A stretch of 64,000 bases of DNA from positions 248,001 through 312,000 of the forward strand of contig CALODT010000001.1 in assembly GCA_942492205.1 (NCBI GenBank), read 5' to 3'. Position numbers and translations under genes: made by a program. Position 1 is the stretch's first letter. The number at the start of each line of letters is the position of its first letter. Shown here piece by piece: positions 26,646 through 35,987 of the stretch. This DNA comes from UBA1847 sp942492205 (GTDB lineage: Bacteria > Pseudomonadota > Gammaproteobacteria > Steroidobacterales > Woeseiaceae). A model generated the notes under the pieces. It was not told the origin of the DNA. It did no database searches and worked only from the letters and a program-made list of their open reading frames with translations.

Positions 26646-27146
26646 TCAGCGCGGGACCTGTCTGGCTTTATGCGCTTCCAGCTCGATCTCAATCATAAAT
26701 TCCGGAAATGCCAGTCCCTTAACTTCCAGCCAGTTGCCCGTCGGAAATCGATCGGTGTAGATCGTATTTCGATACCCTGCGACCTCCAGAAACTTCGCCA
26801 TGTCCGTCGTGAACACGTTCTCGACGATGACATCGTCGAAAGAATACCCATAATGCTCAAGGATTTTCCCGAGGTCTGAATAAGCATTCTTCATCTGTTG
26901 GTCGATATCGCCAATAGCCGTCGGATTGCCCGCATCATCCATGCTCACGGCACCCGAGATCTTGATGTCATCGCCTATTCTTATGGCATGTGTATATCCA
27001 AAAGCCTTCTCGACTTCCGGGCGCAGCAGGAAATATTCGGGCGCCTCTGCTACCAGCGCGGTGGCGTCATCAGGCTCGGGCCCCTGGCAACCGGATAGCA
27101 ATATTCCGAAAAGGGTCGTAAGGGCGAGCAGCGATACGTTTTTCAT
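26646..27146 (-). CDS. Rid-family (YjgF/UK114-like) lipoprotein
   Basis: A 166-residue protein with a lipoprotein signal (LLALTTLFGILLSGC, Cys lipobox) followed by a Rid-family trimeric chorismate-mutase-like domain (IKISGAVSMDDAGNPTAIGD; QMKNAYSDLGKILEHYGYSF; FPTGNWLEVKGL; EFMIEIELEAHKA). Classic RidA enzymes are cytosolic imine deaminases with a conserved Arg in FPARS. Here the matching place reads FPTGN, so standard deaminase activity is doubtful. ATG at 27146 is chosen because GGGAG precedes it and the lipobox then falls at residue 20; the longer frame to 27251 is rejected. Confidence 0.82.
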   Translation of the reverse strand: MKNVSLLALTTLFGILLSGCQGPEPDDATALVAEAPEYFLLRPEVEKAFGYTHAIRIGDDIKISGAVSMDDAGNPTAIGDIDQQMKNAYSDLGKILEHYGYSFDDVIVENVFTTDMAKFLEVAGYRNTIYTDRFPTGNWLEVKGLAFPEFMIEIELEAHKARQVPR

Positions 27147-27326
27147 TGTTAATCTCCCAGTCTTTGCCAGTTTTTGCACAGGATCGGTAGCCGCGATCTT
27201 GCCCTTATTGGCAAGCAACATTCCGATCTGTGCAGGTTTGATTCGTGTCATTCGAAGGTCCTGTCAGGAGGCGTAGCTTGTGTGTATCGAAGGGTTGCCC
27301 AGCTACTCCTGGTCAGAAGCTGACGT

Positions 27327-27962
27327 TCAGAGCTGTAAAGAGAAGCCATGCAGGACATTTTCCAGGTCATGGTAAGACTCCAGACCCCCGAGGGCGGAGC
27401 CGACCGCTACAAAATTCCAGCCGAGCCCGCTGCTGGCATCTCGATCCCACGGGCCATCGCCAAAGTAGGTGATGGAACTGAACGACCCGCTGAGCTGTGA
27501 CAGCGCAATGCTCATTATTTCTTGTCGGTCATACGCATCGTCAGCTGTTGCAATGGGGCATACCAACTCACCAAAGCCAGCCGTCTCGAGCTTCAGAAGC
27601 GCGGACTCTCTCCAGCCGCCGGTAGCAATTGCGACGGCATGATCCGGTGACTTATCGAACATCTTCAGGATGTTCTTCGCCCCCGGGACCTCTTTGAACG
27701 GTCCGTGCTTAGAAATATGAGCTCTCAGCAAGTCCATAAATCTCGACTTGATCACCGATGCCTGCTCGGAGCCGCTCGGAATCGAATTGTCCGTCATGAT
27801 CTGCGCCAGAATTCCCGAGTCCGATACGTAGTCGTAATCAGAAAGAGAAGGGCGGATGAGCGCACCGCGAATTACGGATCGAACCGCGTCCTTGTAAAGT
27901 TCGTCATCAACACCAGCGGATTGAAGAAGGGTGCCATCAATGTCGAATACAGTGGCATGCAC
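27327..27962 (-). CDS. HAD-superfamily hydrolase
   Basis: A 211-residue phosphatase-type protein. The catalytic motif FDIDGTLL is at residues 6-13 (nucleophile Asp7, acid/base Asp9); motif II is probably VAIATGGW with the following basic residue; motif IV is in TYFGDGPWDRDA. The alpha-helical cap follows motif I, as in the beta-phosphoglucomutase/phosphoglycolate phosphatase subgroup. Substrate unknown. The start is GTG without a strong ribosome-binding site; the position just before motif I is normal for the family. Confidence 0.83.
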   Translation of the reverse strand: MHATVFDIDGTLLQSAGVDDELYKDAVRSVIRGALIRPSLSDYDYVSDSGILAQIMTDNSIPSGSEQASVIKSRFMDLLRAHISKHGPFKEVPGAKNILKMFDKSPDHAVAIATGGWRESALLKLETAGFGELVCPIATADDAYDRQEIMSIALSQLSGSFSSITYFGDGPWDRDASSGLGWNFVAVGSALGGLESYHDLENVLHGFSLQL

Positions 27963-28047
27963 GAGTGACGTCTACCCAGGGTCGCTGATGATGAGCAGAG
28001 AATAACATCCTGCGATCGAACGGCCGAGATTGGTCAATCGTCGCCGC

Positions 28048-28842
28048 TCAGGCAATCCAGGCAGCCAGGCCAGCAGCAAGAATCGACAGGGCAATCGCAG
28101 CCAGGGCGATACCCAGGCGAAGCGGCAACGCCATTGCAGAAAAACTCACTCCGTAGTGTCTGATGCTCGTCCCGCTGATGATCTGCAGGAAGCCTGTAAC
28201 CAGCACGGCCCACGGCAGCCCAATCAGCATTAGCATGCCCCAATTGGCCTGGACACTGCCCGTCGCGTCCGGAGTCCCGTGAGTATTGAAATAGCGGATT
28301 TCGAATACAATAACTGCAAACGCCACAACAGCAAGTAGCAGACCCCATAACCTCGCGGCCACGCTGGCGTTCGGACCATGGCTGTCGCTGGTCTGAACCG
28401 TCGACTCGCTGGACGACGGCTGCGAATCGGTAGCCAACTCGGTAGAACCGACCGTGAGAACGTCAGAGAAGCTTTCCTTTAACAGGGCCGCGTAATTGTC
28501 AAAGAAAGCTCTAAAGTCAGGCGCCGACTCACCCTCCCGTTCGATAAACGGTTCGACCCAATGCGGATTGCGCTTCTTCGCCAGCAGACGAAGCGGTGTA
28601 TGAGCCGGATTGGTCTCAAGCGCGCCTGGTTTGACCGATAAGGTAAAGAATGGCGTACCGCCGGGTTCCGTCATGATACAAATGTCGACAAAAGCCGGCC
28701 GAAAGTACGAGACAACACATTCCCGACTGCATTGCTCCGGCGGCGTCTTTTCGAAGCCATAGTCTTCGATCAAAAACTCAAACGACTCATCCAGGGCCTC
28801 GAGCATCGGCTTAAAACCCGCCAAGAAACTATTGTTCTTCAT
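28048..28842 (-). CDS. Hypothetical protein with C-terminal membrane domain
   Basis: A 264-residue protein. The first 125 residues are soluble (MKNNSFLAGFKPMLEALDES...), a Ser/Thr-rich linker follows (about 130-155), and the C-terminal third has about three membrane segments (LWGLLLAVVAFAVIVFEI; GMLMLIGLPWAVLVTGFLQI; LGIALAAIALSILAAGLAAW). No family recognised. The downstream neighbour is a HAD hydrolase with about 85 bases between. Confidence 0.6.
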   Translation of the reverse strand: MKNNSFLAGFKPMLEALDESFEFLIEDYGFEKTPPEQCSRECVVSYFRPAFVDICIMTEPGGTPFFTLSVKPGALETNPAHTPLRLLAKKRNPHWVEPFIEREGESAPDFRAFFDNYAALLKESFSDVLTVGSTELATDSQPSSSESTVQTSDSHGPNASVAARLWGLLLAVVAFAVIVFEIRYFNTHGTPDATGSVQANWGMLMLIGLPWAVLVTGFLQIISGTSIRHYGVSFSAMALPLRLGIALAAIALSILAAGLAAWIA

Positions 28843-28914
28843 GCTCGGCTTCCTGACGTTGTTGGTTATTAGCGCATACCATGCGCCAGAGGTCGTTCTG
28901 ACAGCGGCACACAG

Positions 28915-29253
28915 TCAGGGTCGTCCCCATTCAATTGCGGAGATGCAAAGAGAGCCTTCGACTTGTGACACCGTTACGGTGATCGCTTCCGAGAATTCAT
29001 CGCCTTCCAGCGGTACATAGACCATTGCCCGATCCTGCGCGGTCATGTCGGGCCATTCCTCCAGGATAACCGCGGGCTGTCCTGCACCCGTGACGCCACC
29101 CACGTCGTCAGCCAGAGCCGCGAAGTGGGACGACAGTTCCGTGGCTGTGATGTTTGCACCTGACGTTTGAGAAAGAAACTTGTGCGCCGCGTCCACATCC
29201 CCTGAGGCCAAGGCGTGAACGAAGCTGGCCGCGATTTCGATTACGTCTGACAT
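28915..29253 (-). CDS. Small soluble protein, possibly NTF2-like
   Basis: A 112-residue protein. Its start (AASFVHALASGDVDAAHKFL) has the look of the first helices of an NTF2/SnoaL-like fold, and the end has strands (AMVYVPLEGDEFSEAITVTV; SLCISAIEWG). The NTF2 suggestion is inference from pattern only. AAGGAG lies about 12 bases upstream of the ATG. Confidence 0.55.
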   Translation of the reverse strand: MSDVIEIAASFVHALASGDVDAAHKFLSQTSGANITATELSSHFAALADDVGGVTGAGQPAVILEEWPDMTAQDRAMVYVPLEGDEFSEAITVTVSQVEGSLCISAIEWGRP

Positions 29254-29312
29254 TGTTTACGAATACTCCTTGGACTGTATTGGGTCAGTAGCTGCCACTA
29301 AGCACCGGCGCA

Positions 29313-30320
29313 TCAGGTTGCCGTAAACCAGCCCGGTAACTCCAGACCCTTGGAGTGCAGGAACTCTGCATTGAAGAGTCGCTCCATGTAGCGCGTCGCC
29401 GAGTCGCAAAGGATGGTCACAATCGTGTGCCCGGGACCTAGTTCTTTCGCGAGCCGCAGAGCGCCCGTCACATTGATGCCGCTGGATCCGCCGAGCACCA
29501 GTCCTTCCTCGCGAATCAGCCTGTAGACGAGAGGGATTGCCTCGGCGTCGGGAATTTGCCAGCTGTGGTCAATGGGCGCGCCCTCGAGGTTGGCCGTGAT
29601 GCGGCTGTTACCGATGCCCTCGGTAATGGACGATCCTTCAATCTTCAGTTCGCCAGTGTTGAAGTAGTGATTCAGTGCCGAGCCGCCCGGGTCGGAAAGC
29701 CCGATCCTGACCTCGGGGTTGAGAGCCTTCAGCGAGCGCGCAACGCCGCCCAGGGTACCGCCGGTGCCTACCGCGCATATGAATCCGTCGACACGGCCCT
29801 CGGTCTGCTGCCAGATTTCGGGACCGGTCGTTTGCTCGTGAAACTCACGGTTCGCAAGATTTTCGAACTGGTTCGCCCAGAACGCACTGCCGGGCTTTGC
29901 AGCATTCATCTCGGCGGCAATGCGGCCCGAGGTGTGTACAAAATGCTCCGGGTTCTTGTAGGGCACGGGCGGGATCTGCCGCACCTCGGCGCCGTGCGCC
30001 TTTAGCGTCGCGACTTTGGACTGGCTCTGGTTGTCGGGCATGACAATGATGCTGCGATAGCCTAGCGCTGCACCAACCAGCGCAAGGCCGATGCCGGTAT
30101 TCCCCGCGGTACCTTCGACGATAGTGCCGCCCGGCTGAAGTTCGCCACTTGCCTCTGCAGCCCTCACCATACCGAGAGCAGCGCGGTCCTTGACGGAACC
30201 GCCCGGGTTCATGAACTCCGCTTTGCCGAGGATCTCGCAGCCGGTTTCCTCGGACAGATGATGCAAACGGATCAGTGGTGTATTGCCGATGCAATCGACG
30301 ATGGATGCGCTTGTTGTCAT
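29313..30320 (-). CDS. PLP-dependent cysteine synthase-family enzyme
   Basis: A 335-residue fold-type II PLP enzyme that replaces O-acetylserine's acetate by sulfide, or a close relative. Lys44 in NPGGSVKDR holds the cofactor. The substrate loop reads GTAGNTGIG rather than the TSGNTG of standard CysK, and the phosphate-binding loop is VGTGGTLGG. The C-terminal part is somewhat longer than CysK. Relatives with this loop include enzymes annotated as cysteine synthase, cystathionine-beta-synthase-like and diaminopropionate-making proteins, so the exact product is open. The ATG at 30320 is chosen; the frame runs open to 30704 but the extra part is Arg/Ala-rich and overlaps the divergent gene. Confidence 0.85.
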   Translation of the reverse strand: MTTSASIVDCIGNTPLIRLHHLSEETGCEILGKAEFMNPGGSVKDRAALGMVRAAEASGELQPGGTIVEGTAGNTGIGLALVGAALGYRSIIVMPDNQSQSKVATLKAHGAEVRQIPPVPYKNPEHFVHTSGRIAAEMNAAKPGSAFWANQFENLANREFHEQTTGPEIWQQTEGRVDGFICAVGTGGTLGGVARSLKALNPEVRIGLSDPGGSALNHYFNTGELKIEGSSITEGIGNSRITANLEGAPIDHSWQIPDAEAIPLVYRLIREEGLVLGGSSGINVTGALRLAKELGPGHTIVTILCDSATRYMERLFNAEFLHSKGLELPGWFTAT

Positions 30321-30528
30321 TCTACGACCTGTAATTGCAGATGCCGACGACGATTCTACGGTAGTTAGCCGTCGTCGTCGTGCGCGAGCAAAGGTCGGGG
30401 GCACAGGTGCACGATGGGCCCCGAGTTCGGTCCGGGCAGCGGCTTCTATCGCTTCCTGCAATGGCGCGGCGTCAATCGTGCTGTAGACTGAAGCCTGCCG
30501 CATCGCGTACCGATAGGGGAGGCCAGGA

Positions 30529-31491
30529 ATGATCCTGAGGATTCTGTTTCTGTTTCTTGCAGTCGCAGCCTGCACGCGCCCCGCTCCTGAGCCCATTCCG
30601 CTGCTACTGACGGTAATGACCTTCAATACGTGGGGTGCAGGTGCCAACGAAGGCAAATCTATCGATGCAACAGTTGCCGTGCTGCGCAAGGCCAATGCCG
30701 ACATTGTCGGGCTACAGGAAGTGCGCCGTGAGTCGACAGCCTGTAGCGCCGAGAACTGCTCGCCGTCGGGACCCAGCGTTGCCCCGGCGATCGCGGCTGC
30801 AATGGGCTATTTTGTGTACGAACAAGGACAGCAAAATGAGGCTCTATGGGCTAACGCCGTCCTTAGCAGGTATCCGATAACTGGCCATACCAGCAATGAT
30901 CTCGGCGTCATTATCGAGATCGATCAGAAGAAAGTCGTGCTGTTCAATATCCACCTTGCCGACTACCCCTATCAACCCTACCAGTTGCTGCAGATACCCT
31001 ACGATGCTGCGCCGTTCCTTGCGACCGAAGAAGAAGCGATTGCGGCGGCAGCCGCCGCGCGTGGCGCCGCGGCCAGGTTACTTATCGAAGACCTTGACGA
31101 AGTCAGCAACGCCGATGCCGTGTTTGTCGTCGGTGATTTCAATGAACCGTCGCACCGTGACTGGACATCGCGCGCGGCCGCAATCGGGCGGCATCCCATT
31201 AGCGTTCGTTTTCCAACCGCGCAACGGATCGAAGCGGAGGGCTTCGACGATGCGTATCGAAGCGTTTTCGCAGACGAAATTGCCGCGCCCGGTTATACGT
31301 GGACGCCGACAAGTCTGCCGGACGATGCGGGCGACCATCACGACCGTATTGATTACGTGTTCGTACGCGGCGCCAACATAGCCATACAGTCAGCGGCCGT
31401 CGTCGGCGAAGACTCGGCCGCATCAGACATCGTGGTCATGCCGTGGCCGTCGGACCATCGCGCCGTCGTTGCCTCGGTTTCGATTCCCTGA
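30529..31491 (+). CDS. Endonuclease/exonuclease/phosphatase-family lipoprotein
   Basis: A 320-residue lipoprotein (lipobox LAVAAC, Cys15) with an EEP-fold hydrolase domain. Conserved parts are MTFNTWG (metal/Asn), GLQEV (metal Glu), VVGDFNEPSHRDW (catalytic Asp and Asn), DRIDYVF and the C-terminal PSDHRAV (catalytic His). Members hydrolyse phosphodiesters in nucleic acids, sphingomyelin or inositol phosphates; a location at the outer or inner membrane suggests scavenging outside the cytoplasm. GGGGAGG lies upstream of the ATG. It is divergent from the cysteine synthase-like gene. Confidence 0.87.
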   Translation: MILRILFLFLAVAACTRPAPEPIPLLLTVMTFNTWGAGANEGKSIDATVAVLRKANADIVGLQEVRRESTACSAENCSPSGPSVAPAIAAAMGYFVYEQGQQNEALWANAVLSRYPITGHTSNDLGVIIEIDQKKVVLFNIHLADYPYQPYQLLQIPYDAAPFLATEEEAIAAAAAARGAAARLLIEDLDEVSNADAVFVVGDFNEPSHRDWTSRAAAIGRHPISVRFPTAQRIEAEGFDDAYRSVFADEIAAPGYTWTPTSLPDDAGDHHDRIDYVFVRGANIAIQSAAVVGEDSAASDIVVMPWPSDHRAVVASVSIP

Positions 31492-31567
31492 GCGACACCG
31501 TAAAAGCCGTTAGGTAGTGCTGACGCTGGTCTGACTGGTGCCGCCCGGGTTCGCGGCGCGCTGGCCG

Positions 31568-34500
31568 CTAGTAGCCGGCGAGACCTGGCTGCGGCGCACT
31601 TCGCGGAGCATCGTAGTCCTGCTGCACGGCGGGCTCGTGTTTCGACGCGATCACGAGGTAAACGCTCGGGAGCACAAACAACGTGAACAGGCTGCCGATC
31701 AACATACCGGCGACCAGGATAATGCCAATACTGTTCCGCGCTTCAGCGCCGGCACCGCTGACCAGCACCAGCGGGAAGTGACCCAGTACGGTCGCACCGG
31801 TTGTCATCAGAACCGGTCGCAATCGTGTCGTTGCCGCCTCCCGGATAGCGTCGAGCCGGCTGCGGCCCCGTTCCCGCATCTTGTTGGCGAATTCGACGAT
31901 GAGAATAGCGTTCTTGGCGACCAGTCCGACCAGTGTAATCAGTCCGACCTGCGAGTAAATGTTGATGGTTGTCCAGTCGAGAAATGCAATTAGCATGGCG
32001 CCGGACAGCGCCAGTGGCACGGAGCCGAGCAGCACGACCAGCGGGTCACGCAGGCTGTTGAACTGCACCGCAAGCACAAGAAATACGAAAACGACTGCGA
32101 TACCGAGCACGCCAAGCATTGTGTTGCCCTCCTGGCGCAGTTGGCGTGACTCTCCGGCATAGTCGATCGAATAGCCTGTCGGCAGCAATTCGCTGGCGGT
32201 CTGTTCCAGCGTCGCTAGTCCCTGTTCCTTGGTGATGCCCGGAATGAGGCCACCGTAAACCCGAAACGAATTCTTTTGCTGGAATTTGCCGAGCGATCTT
32301 GGCGCGGCGTTCTTTTCAAGGCTTGCTAATGCACGCACGCTGACCAGATCGCCGTCCGGTGACAGTATTTTGAGATCGAGAATACGATCCGCATCCGGGC
32401 GTGCCGTTGGATCGATCATTGGAATTACCTTGTACGCTTTGCCGTCATAGTCAAAGCGATTGACGTAATTTCCGGACAGCAGTACCGACAGCTGATCACT
32501 GACCGATTCGAGTGTCATACCGAGGTCGGCTATTCGCTCCCTGTCGAGTACGAAGCGGCCCTGTGGCAGGTCGATCCGCAGATCGGTCGCTGCGAACAGG
32601 AACCTGCCGCTGGCGAGCGCGGCGCCTACCATTGCCTGGGCATGTGCCAGCATGTCCGCGTAGGGCTGCGATGACATAACAACGAGTTCTACATCGAAGT
32701 TACCGGCACTCGGCAACGCCGAAGGCAAAACCGGGAAAACCGAGAGACCGGCAACCTGCGACAAACCGCCGTAAACCTGCGGCAGCAGTTCGTGAACGCT
32801 CTGTTCGCGTTCGTGGTACGGCACAAATTCCTGTCCGCCAAAGCCGCCGTTGGCCATCAGAACTTGCCACATTGCCGTCGCACCGGGCAGCGCATTCATG
32901 AACCGCACCGCTTCGCTCATGCTCTGCACGGTGTAGTCGATCGTAGCCTCCGGGGCAGATTCCACAACAACGTTGATTTCGCCCTGATCCTCTACGGGCG
33001 CCAGCTCTTTTTGCGAAAACAGGTACAGCGGAAACACCAGTAAGGCAAAAATCACGGCGAGTGTCAGGACCTGCGGCGTAAAGTTGAGCACCCGATCGAG
33101 GCTGCGAGCGTAGGCCTTCTGGAGCCGGTCAAAACTGCTGTTCGCGATTTGCGCGAAGCGACCCTCATGGCCGCCCGCAGGTGCGAGCCAGGCACTCATA
33201 ATCGGCGAGAGTGTTATCGCAACGACCCCTGAAATCAGTACCGCGAAGGCAAGCGCGAATGCGAACTCGCGAAACAGCGCGCCGGTCAAGCCGGACAGGT
33301 AGCCGATTGGGGCATAGACCGCCGCCAACGTAATGGTCATGCCGATTATCGGTGTGAGCAGCTGTCGAGAGCTTGCTAATGCCGCGTCGAATCGGCTCAA
33401 ACCCTGGCGCATGTAGCGGGCAACATTCTCAACGACGACGATCGCATCGTCGACTACCAGACCGACGGACAAAACGATCGCGAGCACTGTCAAGAGGTTG
33501 AGTGAAAAGCCAACAACCGCCATGCCAGCTAACGCACCGAGCAGCGAGATCGGTATCGCAATTAAGGGTACGAGTGCAGTGCGCAACGATCCCATAAACA
33601 GCACAACAACCAGTCCGACGAGCAGCACGGTCTCTATGAGCGTGATAAAAATCTCACGCAACGCGTCGCGCATGTATTGCGTCGCGTCGTACCCAACGCT
33701 TATCTCGAGGCCGTGCGGCATGAGTTGATTAGCCTGCTCGATTACCTCATACATGCGATCCGCAATCTTGATTTCGTTGGAGCCTGGAAGCGGCCAGAGC
33801 GAAATATAGACGGTATCATCGAGGTCCAGGCGGGCAAACTCAGCGCCTTCTTCTTCGCCTTCCTCGATGTTGGCAACGTCGCCGAGGAGCAGCTGCCGAT
33901 CCCCATCGTCGCGAACGACAAGGCGACGGAAGTCCTCTACCGTTCGCAGGTTGGTATCGCTGAGCAGGTCAACGCGTTGTTTGTTACTTTCGGTTCTGCC
34001 GAGCGTTGAAATAACGTTATTTGCCCTGAGCGCATCGGCCACATCGCTCGCGCTGAGATCAAACATGGCGAGGCGCTCCGGGTCCAGCCACACGCGCATT
34101 GCGGGTGGCAACCCGCCTTCGATACCGACTCGCTGCACGCCCGGGATCGCGGCCATCAAGGGATTAACACGTCGCGTCAGGAAGTCGGTGACTTCGGCTC
34201 TTGTGAATGTGTTCGTCAAAGGTACCGTCAGGTAGAAAGCGGCGTAGGGGCGGTCCGCTCGCACGACGGTTATCGCCGGGTCCTCCGCACCGGCCGGCAA
34301 TTCGAAAGCAATCTGGTTCAACCTCGCCGTCAATTCGGCCAGCGCGTTGGAGCTGTCCTCATTGAGTTTCATCCAGACGGTTACAAGGCTGTAGCCGGCC
34401 GTCGTCACGGAATCGACGTAGTCAACACCGGGTACGGACGCGGCAACACGCTCAATGGGATCGGTTATGAAACCCTGTACTGTTTCCGCGGAAGCGCCCA

Positions 34501-34681
34501 CATAGGGAGTCGATATCTGCAGGGAAGAGCTGTTGATACTGGGAAACTGCAATACGGGTAGCTGCACGGCGGCGCGAAGCCCGACGAGCGTTATCGCGAC
34601 AGCGATCACAACGGCGAGTACGGGGCGCTGCACGAAGATGTCTGTAAAGCGCGGTTTGAACTTGCGAGCCTCGTTGCTCAT
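31568..34681 (-). CDS. RND multidrug efflux permease (HAE1 type)
   Basis: A 1037-residue AcrB-like pump. Helix 4 has both proton-relay aspartates (GLVVDDAIVVVEN) and helix 10 has the matching Lys (GLVAKNAILIVEF), unlike the RND permease at 12779-15874. The start and end of the porter domains follow the standard pattern (FIQRPVLAVVIAVAITLVG in spirit, here FVQRPVLAVVIAVAI). It likely expels amphipathic compounds from the periplasm or inner leaflet. Its ATG overlaps the stop of the adaptor gene by 4 bases (ATGA at 34678-34681). No outer-membrane channel gene is adjacent. Confidence 0.95.
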   Translation of the reverse strand: MSNEARKFKPRFTDIFVQRPVLAVVIAVAITLVGLRAAVQLPVLQFPSINSSSLQISTPYVGASAETVQGFITDPIERVAASVPGVDYVDSVTTAGYSLVTVWMKLNEDSSNALAELTARLNQIAFELPAGAEDPAITVVRADRPYAAFYLTVPLTNTFTRAEVTDFLTRRVNPLMAAIPGVQRVGIEGGLPPAMRVWLDPERLAMFDLSASDVADALRANNVISTLGRTESNKQRVDLLSDTNLRTVEDFRRLVVRDDGDRQLLLGDVANIEEGEEEGAEFARLDLDDTVYISLWPLPGSNEIKIADRMYEVIEQANQLMPHGLEISVGYDATQYMRDALREIFITLIETVLLVGLVVVLFMGSLRTALVPLIAIPISLLGALAGMAVVGFSLNLLTVLAIVLSVGLVVDDAIVVVENVARYMRQGLSRFDAALASSRQLLTPIIGMTITLAAVYAPIGYLSGLTGALFREFAFALAFAVLISGVVAITLSPIMSAWLAPAGGHEGRFAQIANSSFDRLQKAYARSLDRVLNFTPQVLTLAVIFALLVFPLYLFSQKELAPVEDQGEINVVVESAPEATIDYTVQSMSEAVRFMNALPGATAMWQVLMANGGFGGQEFVPYHEREQSVHELLPQVYGGLSQVAGLSVFPVLPSALPSAGNFDVELVVMSSQPYADMLAHAQAMVGAALASGRFLFAATDLRIDLPQGRFVLDRERIADLGMTLESVSDQLSVLLSGNYVNRFDYDGKAYKVIPMIDPTARPDADRILDLKILSPDGDLVSVRALASLEKNAAPRSLGKFQQKNSFRVYGGLIPGITKEQGLATLEQTASELLPTGYSIDYAGESRQLRQEGNTMLGVLGIAVVFVFLVLAVQFNSLRDPLVVLLGSVPLALSGAMLIAFLDWTTINIYSQVGLITLVGLVAKNAILIVEFANKMRERGRSRLDAIREAATTRLRPVLMTTGATVLGHFPLVLVSGAGAEARNSIGIILVAGMLIGSLFTLFVLPSVYLVIASKHEPAVQQDYDAPRSAPQPGLAGY

Positions 34682-35787
34682 TGGACCGCGGTGGCGCCAT
34701 TGTTTGTCACTGAAGAGACGTTGACCAGCACGCCGTCACGCAGCTTGAACGAGCCATCCGTCGCTACCTGCTCACCGGCCTCGATGCCGGAACGGATGTA
34801 TGCGCGTGCATCTCGCATCTCGAGCAGTGTGACTTCGCGTCGTTGCGCCCGGAAGGGCGCAGGTGCCCCGTCTTCCGCGGGCCGCAGAATAAAGACGTGC
34901 GGACCGAACGCGTCATTGCGAAGTGCCGTGGCCGGTACCGACAACACCTGCAACGGGGAGCCAACGGAGATCGCCACGTCGACAATAGCACCCGCGGCAA
35001 GCCTCGTGTCAGGGTCCTTCAGAAGGGCGCGAAAGCGAACGTTTCGGGAGCGCTGCTCCACATACGGCTCGCGAGCGATCAACGAGGCGCTGCCCTGCCA
35101 GCGCGGCTGCGTGGTACTTATGCGTACCGTATCGTCAAGTACCCCAAGTGCGATCTCTTGCGGCAGCGCGAAGTCTACCCAGACCTCATTCGAGTTTCCC
35201 ACCAGCCAGGTAATCGTCGTGCCGGCAGCAACGAACTGCCCTACTTGCCACTCGTGCAAACTGGCGCGTGCGGAAAATGGCGCCCTCAAAGTCTTTTTCT
35301 CGATAATAACCTGTACACCACGCGCTTCGGCGAGTGTCGCATCACGTTCGGCGCGCGCCGTATCCGCGGTTTGTCGCGACACGGCGCTGGTACTCGCGAG
35401 CGATTCGTTTCGTTTTAGGGTCAATCCTGCCAACTCCGCGCGCGCGCGCAGCGCATCGAGTCGTGCGCGCTCTTCGCGCGAGTCGAGCACCAGCAACACC
35501 TGGTCCGCCGCAACACTGGCTCCGGGCGCAAAGCCTACGCGGGCGATCGTCCCCGAGTATTCCGTTTTGACCTCTACGGTCTGGGTCGCAACAACCTCGC
35601 CACTGGTTCTCTCAGTCTGTCGCCAATCAGTCGCTTCCGCTTGCGACGATAGTACCGTCTCGGAAGGCTCCGGAAAGGACGCCGCGAATGCGATCGCGCT
35701 GCTGATCTGCCGGTACTTGACTGTCCCGAGCACGGCAATAATCGCGACCGCGATAACGACAACAACCAGCCAGGCGCGCCACTTCAC
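34678..35787 (-). CDS. RND periplasmic adaptor (membrane fusion protein)
   Basis: A 369-residue HlyD/AcrA-type adaptor with an N-terminal membrane anchor (WLVVVVIAVAIIAVLGTV), a split lipoyl domain (GTIARVGFAPGASVAADQVL and later LRAPFSARASLHEWQVGQFV), a helical hairpin (about 105-155) and beta-barrel/membrane-proximal domains. Start is GTG, with GAGGAAAG upstream. It is followed by its permease with a 4-base overlap, so the two work as a pair. Confidence 0.93.
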   Translation of the reverse strand: MKWRAWLVVVVIAVAIIAVLGTVKYRQISSAIAFAASFPEPSETVLSSQAEATDWRQTERTSGEVVATQTVEVKTEYSGTIARVGFAPGASVAADQVLLVLDSREERARLDALRARAELAGLTLKRNESLASTSAVSRQTADTARAERDATLAEARGVQVIIEKKTLRAPFSARASLHEWQVGQFVAAGTTITWLVGNSNEVWVDFALPQEIALGVLDDTVRISTTQPRWQGSASLIAREPYVEQRSRNVRFRALLKDPDTRLAAGAIVDVAISVGSPLQVLSVPATALRNDAFGPHVFILRPAEDGAPAPFRAQRREVTLLEMRDARAYIRSGIEAGEQVATDGSFKLRDGVLVNVSSVTNNGATAVQ

Positions 35788-35987
35788 TTGCTTTCCTCGA
35801 TCTTAGCGAATTTCGGTACTTTCATATGACGGGCAAGATTATCACGCGCAGCGGCTTGGTCGAGGCTGTTCTGTCGCCAATTTGATACACCCAGGATCGT
35901 GACGCATGTCCCGATTTGAAGTTACGATCGCGATACCATCATGCAAGTGCGTTTTGGCACTGTTTCGTTATCGTGGTTGGCAGCGTT

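Noticed and set aside
26437..26760. Plus-strand open frame downstream of the Notum-like gene
   Set aside because: Overlaps the Rid-like lipoprotein gene and shows no protein-like pattern.
30321..30704. 128-codon N-terminal extension of the cysteine synthase-like frame
   Set aside because: Arg/Ala-rich, absent from the family, and it runs across the start of the divergent lipoprotein gene.
34691..35806. Long plus-strand open frame antisense to the RND adaptor
   Set aside because: Ser/Arg/Thr-rich, no motifs, and fully covers a well-supported adaptor gene; typical GC-rich shadow frame.
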